A stretch of 64,000 bases of DNA, taken from NCBI RefSeq assembly GCF_000276665.1, contig NW_004955447.1:17612551-17676550 (forward strand), read 5' to 3'. This DNA comes from Chinchilla lanigera. Its lineage: Eukaryota; Chordata; Mammalia; Rodentia; Chinchillidae. Position numbers and translations under genes: made by a program. This document shows, in pieces, positions 59,986 to 64,000 of the stretch (within the stretch, counting starts at the first letter, position 1; each line of letters begins with the position of its first letter). The notes under the pieces are model-generated. The model worked only from the letters and a program-made list of their open reading frames with translations. It had not been told where the DNA came from and searched no databases.

Positions 59986-60380
59986 CAACTTTTGATTGAT
60001 ATTTATAGTAAATTACCTTACTACTTGAACTGTGTTTGTCTGCACACTTTTAAAAAGGTGTGAACACAATTTGGGATGGAATGTTAAGGCGTCTCTGGGG
60101 GCAAAGGTAGAGAGACACCTTTTCTAAGCCCTGGACACAATTTTCTCTTCCATTCTGGCAGGGGTGGCTGCTATGAGAGTCCACAGTTCCCAAGTTAGCA
60201 CTCCCTCCTGGAGGACTCTTCCTTGCCCTTGTGCCTGCGGTGACATGAGGAAGTTTGTCTGTCTCTGGACAGAGACGTTGGACCAGTGCTAAGCACACTG
60301 AAGTCAGTTTGGGTGAATGAGAAACTGTGATGAAAGGTCAGCAGTGAGAAATCTTCAAGCACATAAAAAATGCCACCATG

Positions 60381-60461
60381 GGGGCTGGGGATTTAGCTCA
60401 GCGGCAAAAGCGCCTGCCTGGCAAGCGCAAGGTCGTGAGTTCGGTTCCCGGTACCAGAGAA

Positions 60462-60486
<25 letters not shown>
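60381..60486 (+). mobile_element. ID-type SINE with perfect target duplication
   Basis: The body starts 'ggggctggggatttagctca' and has 'gtgagttcggttcccggtac' with a (CAAA)n tail. It is flanked by 16-bp duplications 'aaaaaatgccaccatg' at 60365-60380 and 60487-60502. It is the cleanest copy in the window and probably the youngest. Confidence 0.98.
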
Positions 60487-60492
<6 letters not shown>

Positions 60493-60502
60493 TGCCACCA
60501 TG

Positions 60503-63500
60503 TTACAGAGTGTTGGTACTGAAAGGAACCTCAGAAAGTGTCTTGTCCTCCACCCTTCCTTCCTACATTAAGAAGTGAGAAAAGTACCTGGCTGGGGACA
60601 GAGCTGGGCTAAGAGCTCTGTTAATTTCTTCCCAGACCAGAAACAAACAAATACTTAAGGCCTGCCTTTAGTACTAACAAAGGGCCTCACAACCTCGTCA
60701 GATTTTAACGTGTAAGCACAAGTTCATGAGCTTGTAATAAAGACCAGGATCAAATATATATGTATCAATGTACTTGGATTTAGAGTGTCATTGTGTTTCT
60801 TCACCACCTTGGGGAGTGAAAATAGCCCTGCTAGTCTGAAGGGACAATGTGGATGCAGTAAGAGAAAATGAACCTTTTTCTTTTGTGTCTGACTTGATTT
60901 TTTGCGTACAATGAGCCTGTGTCCTAGGAGGGCCTAGAGACGGCTGCTGGGTCATAATCGCCTCTACTGTTCAGCTGCACCAGGGCTGAATGTCAGGTTT
61001 AGTGGGACTTGCCCAAAATGTACTAACCAACCAGTTAATCAGAAGCAGCCTCTCCGAGTCCTGTCTGTGACGGCTGGCTCAGATTTATATTAACAAGTGA
61101 ACACAAGTATAACTTTGGTGTGCTGTAAACACTGCTGCAGATTCGGTTCTCATCCTGACCCACAGTACCTGGCTCAACACTCAGAGCTGCAGGTCAATGT
61201 CTAGTCTCGTGAACCAAATATAATGCGGTCTGAGTTGAAGTAAGGCCCAGGGAGAATTCTTTTGCTGACATTCCAGAAACGCACCCGCCCGCCTTTTCTC
61301 TCCGGGCTTGGGGCCTGGTGTGTGCCTGCCATTGTGAGGCACGGAGGGGCTAGGAACAAAGCCTTGTGAAGTGCTCGGTGAGTGATGGCCATTGGAGCCG
61401 AGTGGCATGTGGGCCTCAGCCTTTGTGAAGGGTCACTGGGGATTTGTGAGAGCCCATAAACTGCCACATCAGGAAGAACCGCTGCTATTCTCAGCAACTG
61501 ATAGCTGGCAGCAGCTGCCAACATTTTTTGTGTAAACTTAGACCACATACTGCTCTTCTCCTGCTGATTCTTTAAATGGGCCTCTCAGAGTGGCAGATGA
61601 TGACAGTGCTCCAGATGTTGCAGCTTTCATGTCCATCTGACGGTGTGCCAGAGTTATTGATGAAAACAGGGCTGCATACCCAGCACCTGTGCACCCAGCT
61701 GCGTGCACCGCGGGCAGCTGTCAGAGCAGCCTGCGATACCCAGATGCAGGTGCTGAGCCTCATCCTCCTGTTGATAAGCCCACTTTTCTGGAATGCAGCA
61801 TTTGAATTTGAAGCCCAGGGTAGTCTCTGGAGCTGTGGGATGTGTCTGATCCGCTCACCCCTCCTTTATGTGACCTCAGTGTCCCAGGCCGGTAGTTTCC
61901 CAACACATTGAGTATCTAGGTTATGAAGAAGCATTTCACTCTGACCTCCAGTTGAATTTCACTAGAATTTCAGCAGCTCCAGCCCCTTTGTCTCATCTGC
62001 TTGGGCCACTGTGGCTGCTCATCTAGGGGAAGCTTCCCGCCACACTGCAGAGCCTGGGGAGCAAGGACAGACCGGATGGGCCTTCGGTGGGCATGTGTGG
62101 TGTCGTCTGCCCTGCACTCTGCCTGCCTTCTGAGGCTCCTTCACGAGGACCCGCTCTTCATCCTCCTCCTCTAGACCTCATGGGTGCTGTCCATCACAGT
62201 GCCTCCCCTTTTGGGCCACAGAACTGGGCCGCTTAGGTTTCTTGTCTAGAACTGTACTGATTGAAGTGAAAGGAAGCACTATGATAGTTAAGCTTGACTG
62301 TACCGTCTTAAATAACTTGGGGACAGGTAGGGGGCGTGGGAGCACATTTCTGGCTAGCCATGGCCGGGCCACAGAGGTGTCCACTGGCGTCCGTATCTGG
62401 CCCCTTGCTTCTTCTTTCTGTTGTCGCTCCCCTGCTCTGCTTCCCAGCAGCCATGAGCTAAACAGCGTTCTTCCACCACAGCCCGCTGCCACGCTCTGCA
62501 GCTTGCTGGCTGTGTACTGCGTCTCCCCAAACCATGAGCTAGGTTAAGGGTCTCCTCCATTCAGTGTGGGTATCAGATACTGCGCCCCGGCAATGAGAAG
62601 GCCGACTACTGCAAAGCCACTTGTTTCTTAACCGTGAAGCTGAGCAGACGTGCTCATGAGAGCTGAAGGCAGCTGTGTTCTAAGCTGCATGGAAGATGCA
62701 AGTCAGCAGGAGAATCAAAGAGATTTTCAGGAAGAAGGGACAGGAAGAAAGGCCTGGGAGGAGCCCTTGCCTGGGCTCCCTGTCCTAGGACTCAGCTGTC
62801 CACCTGCCCTTTCCTCGGTTTGATTACCCGAGCCAAAACATTCCCTCTTTGCCTGAAGGTAATGTGAGCTGACTTTCTATCACTTGTAGTAAGAGTCCTA
62901 CTAATGTAGTCCCCGCGCCCTTTGCTGAGGTCTCTGCTACAAAGCCACTCACTCTTCTCAGGCTCCACAGCTGCATCTCCCCTTCCAGGCTCCATTGAGT
63001 GCGTTTCCTTCTCGGGGGAGGGGTGTTTCCTGCTCAGCGTGGTGGGTGACGCTGGCATGCTCTAGGGAGACGGCCACTGTTCCGGTCGTTCCACAATTCT
63101 GTAAGCTCCAGAAGTAGTCCTGGGCTTCTTCCACTCTTAGAGCTTGGGTTTGAAGACATCTGTTCCAAGGTCTCGCATGTCACAGCTCAGAAACTCTGAG
63201 ACTGGAAGGAAGAGTGGGACCCACTGTGGCTTTCACTTCACCAACAAACCTCAAGTCTGCGCGGTGAAGTTCCCACAGTGTCGCTCACCACCGCTGTAGG
63301 TGTCTCAGCGCGTTGTGTCACAGGCCAGTGTAGTCGATTGTCTTCTCCAAGGATGTGTTTCCACAAACCGAGAACTGCTTTTCCTTGAATTAAAACCTTT
63401 CACCTCAGCCAACGCAAGGGACATTTTTCTCATCCCCAAATCAGTAGCACTGACCACTGCCTTTATCTTGTCCTTCCATTATAGAAAAGTGTGTTTTTCT

Positions 63501-63595
63501 ATTTCCGTGTGTAAATATATTTCTTTTTTCTGTTGCAAATTGCTTTCATAGAATCTGCTGCTTGGATCTTGTACGAATGACACAATTTTCAGGAG
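60503..63595. other. Unique non-coding sequence
   Basis: No repeat or exon was recognised. Open frames up to about 115 codons occur on both strands (for example 61201-61548 minus, 61576-61911 plus) with no known domain. Some stretches near 61.1-61.5 kb read as unusually repeat-free sequence but cannot be called conserved from one genome. Confidence 0.4.
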
Positions 63596-63599
63596 TGTT

Positions 63600-63850
63600 T
63601 TAGAGGAAGTGTAACAGCAAGGGCTCTGGAATTAGCCTGGCTGGACTTCCAGGTCTGTTGCTTACTAATGCTGTCCCCTGAAATAGCTCTTACCCTCTGT
63701 GCCTCAGGTCCCACATATGAGAAACGGGAACACTGGCCCCTGTTACACAGAGTCATTCCACTGAGCTGGTGCTATAAAGACATAAAGCACTTGGCATAGG
63801 TTCTCTCATACTGATGGTCACTTCATAAATGTTTTCTATAAATAGTTGTT
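63600..63850 (+). repeat. MIR SINE, close to full length
   Basis: 'acagcaagggctctggaatt' + 'agcctggctggacttccagg', 'ctgtgcctcaggtcccacat', 'gagaaacgggaacactggcc', 'aagcacttggcataggttct' and 'cttcataaatgttttctat' follow the full MIR order. Confidence 0.85.
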
Positions 63851-64000
63851 TCACACTGTAGCCTGTGGGGTCTGATTTCCTATATTGGAGTCATTTTTTT
63901 CTTCTGGAAAATATGAGTTGGCTCAATCAGTAGAAAGGAGACCAAGGGACTCCAGAGGAAGAAGATGCTGGTGTGACTTACAGCCCTGTGCAGAGAGCAG

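Overview
This window is non-coding mammalian genomic DNA, almost certainly from a rodent. Three kinds of repeat support that. Several copies of a tRNA-derived, ID-type SINE have A-rich tails and target-site duplications. One 7SL-derived, B1-type SINE is present near 41.4 kb. There are also two long L1 copies on the minus strand, with a polypyrimidine-rich 3' UTR. Ancient MIR, L2, L1M, MER5-like and MaLR sequences lie around them. I could not place the genus. The ID consensus differs from the mouse/rat and squirrel forms I remember, so a non-muroid rodent is a guess.

I found no protein-coding exon, no structural RNA gene and no gene promoter I could defend. The longest open frames are all explained by a tandem repeat, by L1 sequence or by chance. 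The window therefore looks intergenic or deep intronic.

Layout. 0-12 kb: mostly unique sequence with an old L1 fragment, MIR/L2 relics, CA/GT microsatellites, one ID SINE and a G-rich tract. 12.2-18.3 kb: a near-full-length, dead L1 on the minus strand. 19.1-19.65 kb: a truncated L1 3' end with a duplicated 3'-UTR unit. 20-30 kb: unique sequence with scattered MIR/L2 and a possible small DNA transposon. 30.25-30.78 kb: an L1 tail split into two opposing halves. 31.5 kb: ID SINE. 32.9-33.25 kb: a complete solo MaLR-type LTR. 35.9-37 kb: an old L1M 3' end. 37.26-37.72 kb: purine-rich satellites and a 33-base A run. 40.8-41.6 kb: an ancient repeat, B1 and MIR. 42.45-42.62 kb: an assembly gap inside a tandem repeat. 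43.2 kb: ID SINE. 45.75-49.19 kb: a cluster of three tandem arrays. 50.75-54.4 kb: a second L1 with a large internal deletion, carrying both a nested L1 and a nested ID SINE. 55-64 kb: unique sequence with L2, MER5-like, MIR and ID copies and TG-rich repeats.

The most unusual structure is the 45.7-49.2 kb cluster. A 1.53-kb array of a 17-bp unit containing CTGCAG is open in all three forward frames. A 0.43-kb array of the same unit lies about 1.5 kb away in the opposite orientation, with a 37-bp tandem repeat between them. The large array appears to sit inside an ancient interspersed repeat whose two halves flank it. I see no evidence that it is a gene. Its interest is structural: a large interrupted inverted repeat and a possible hairpin.
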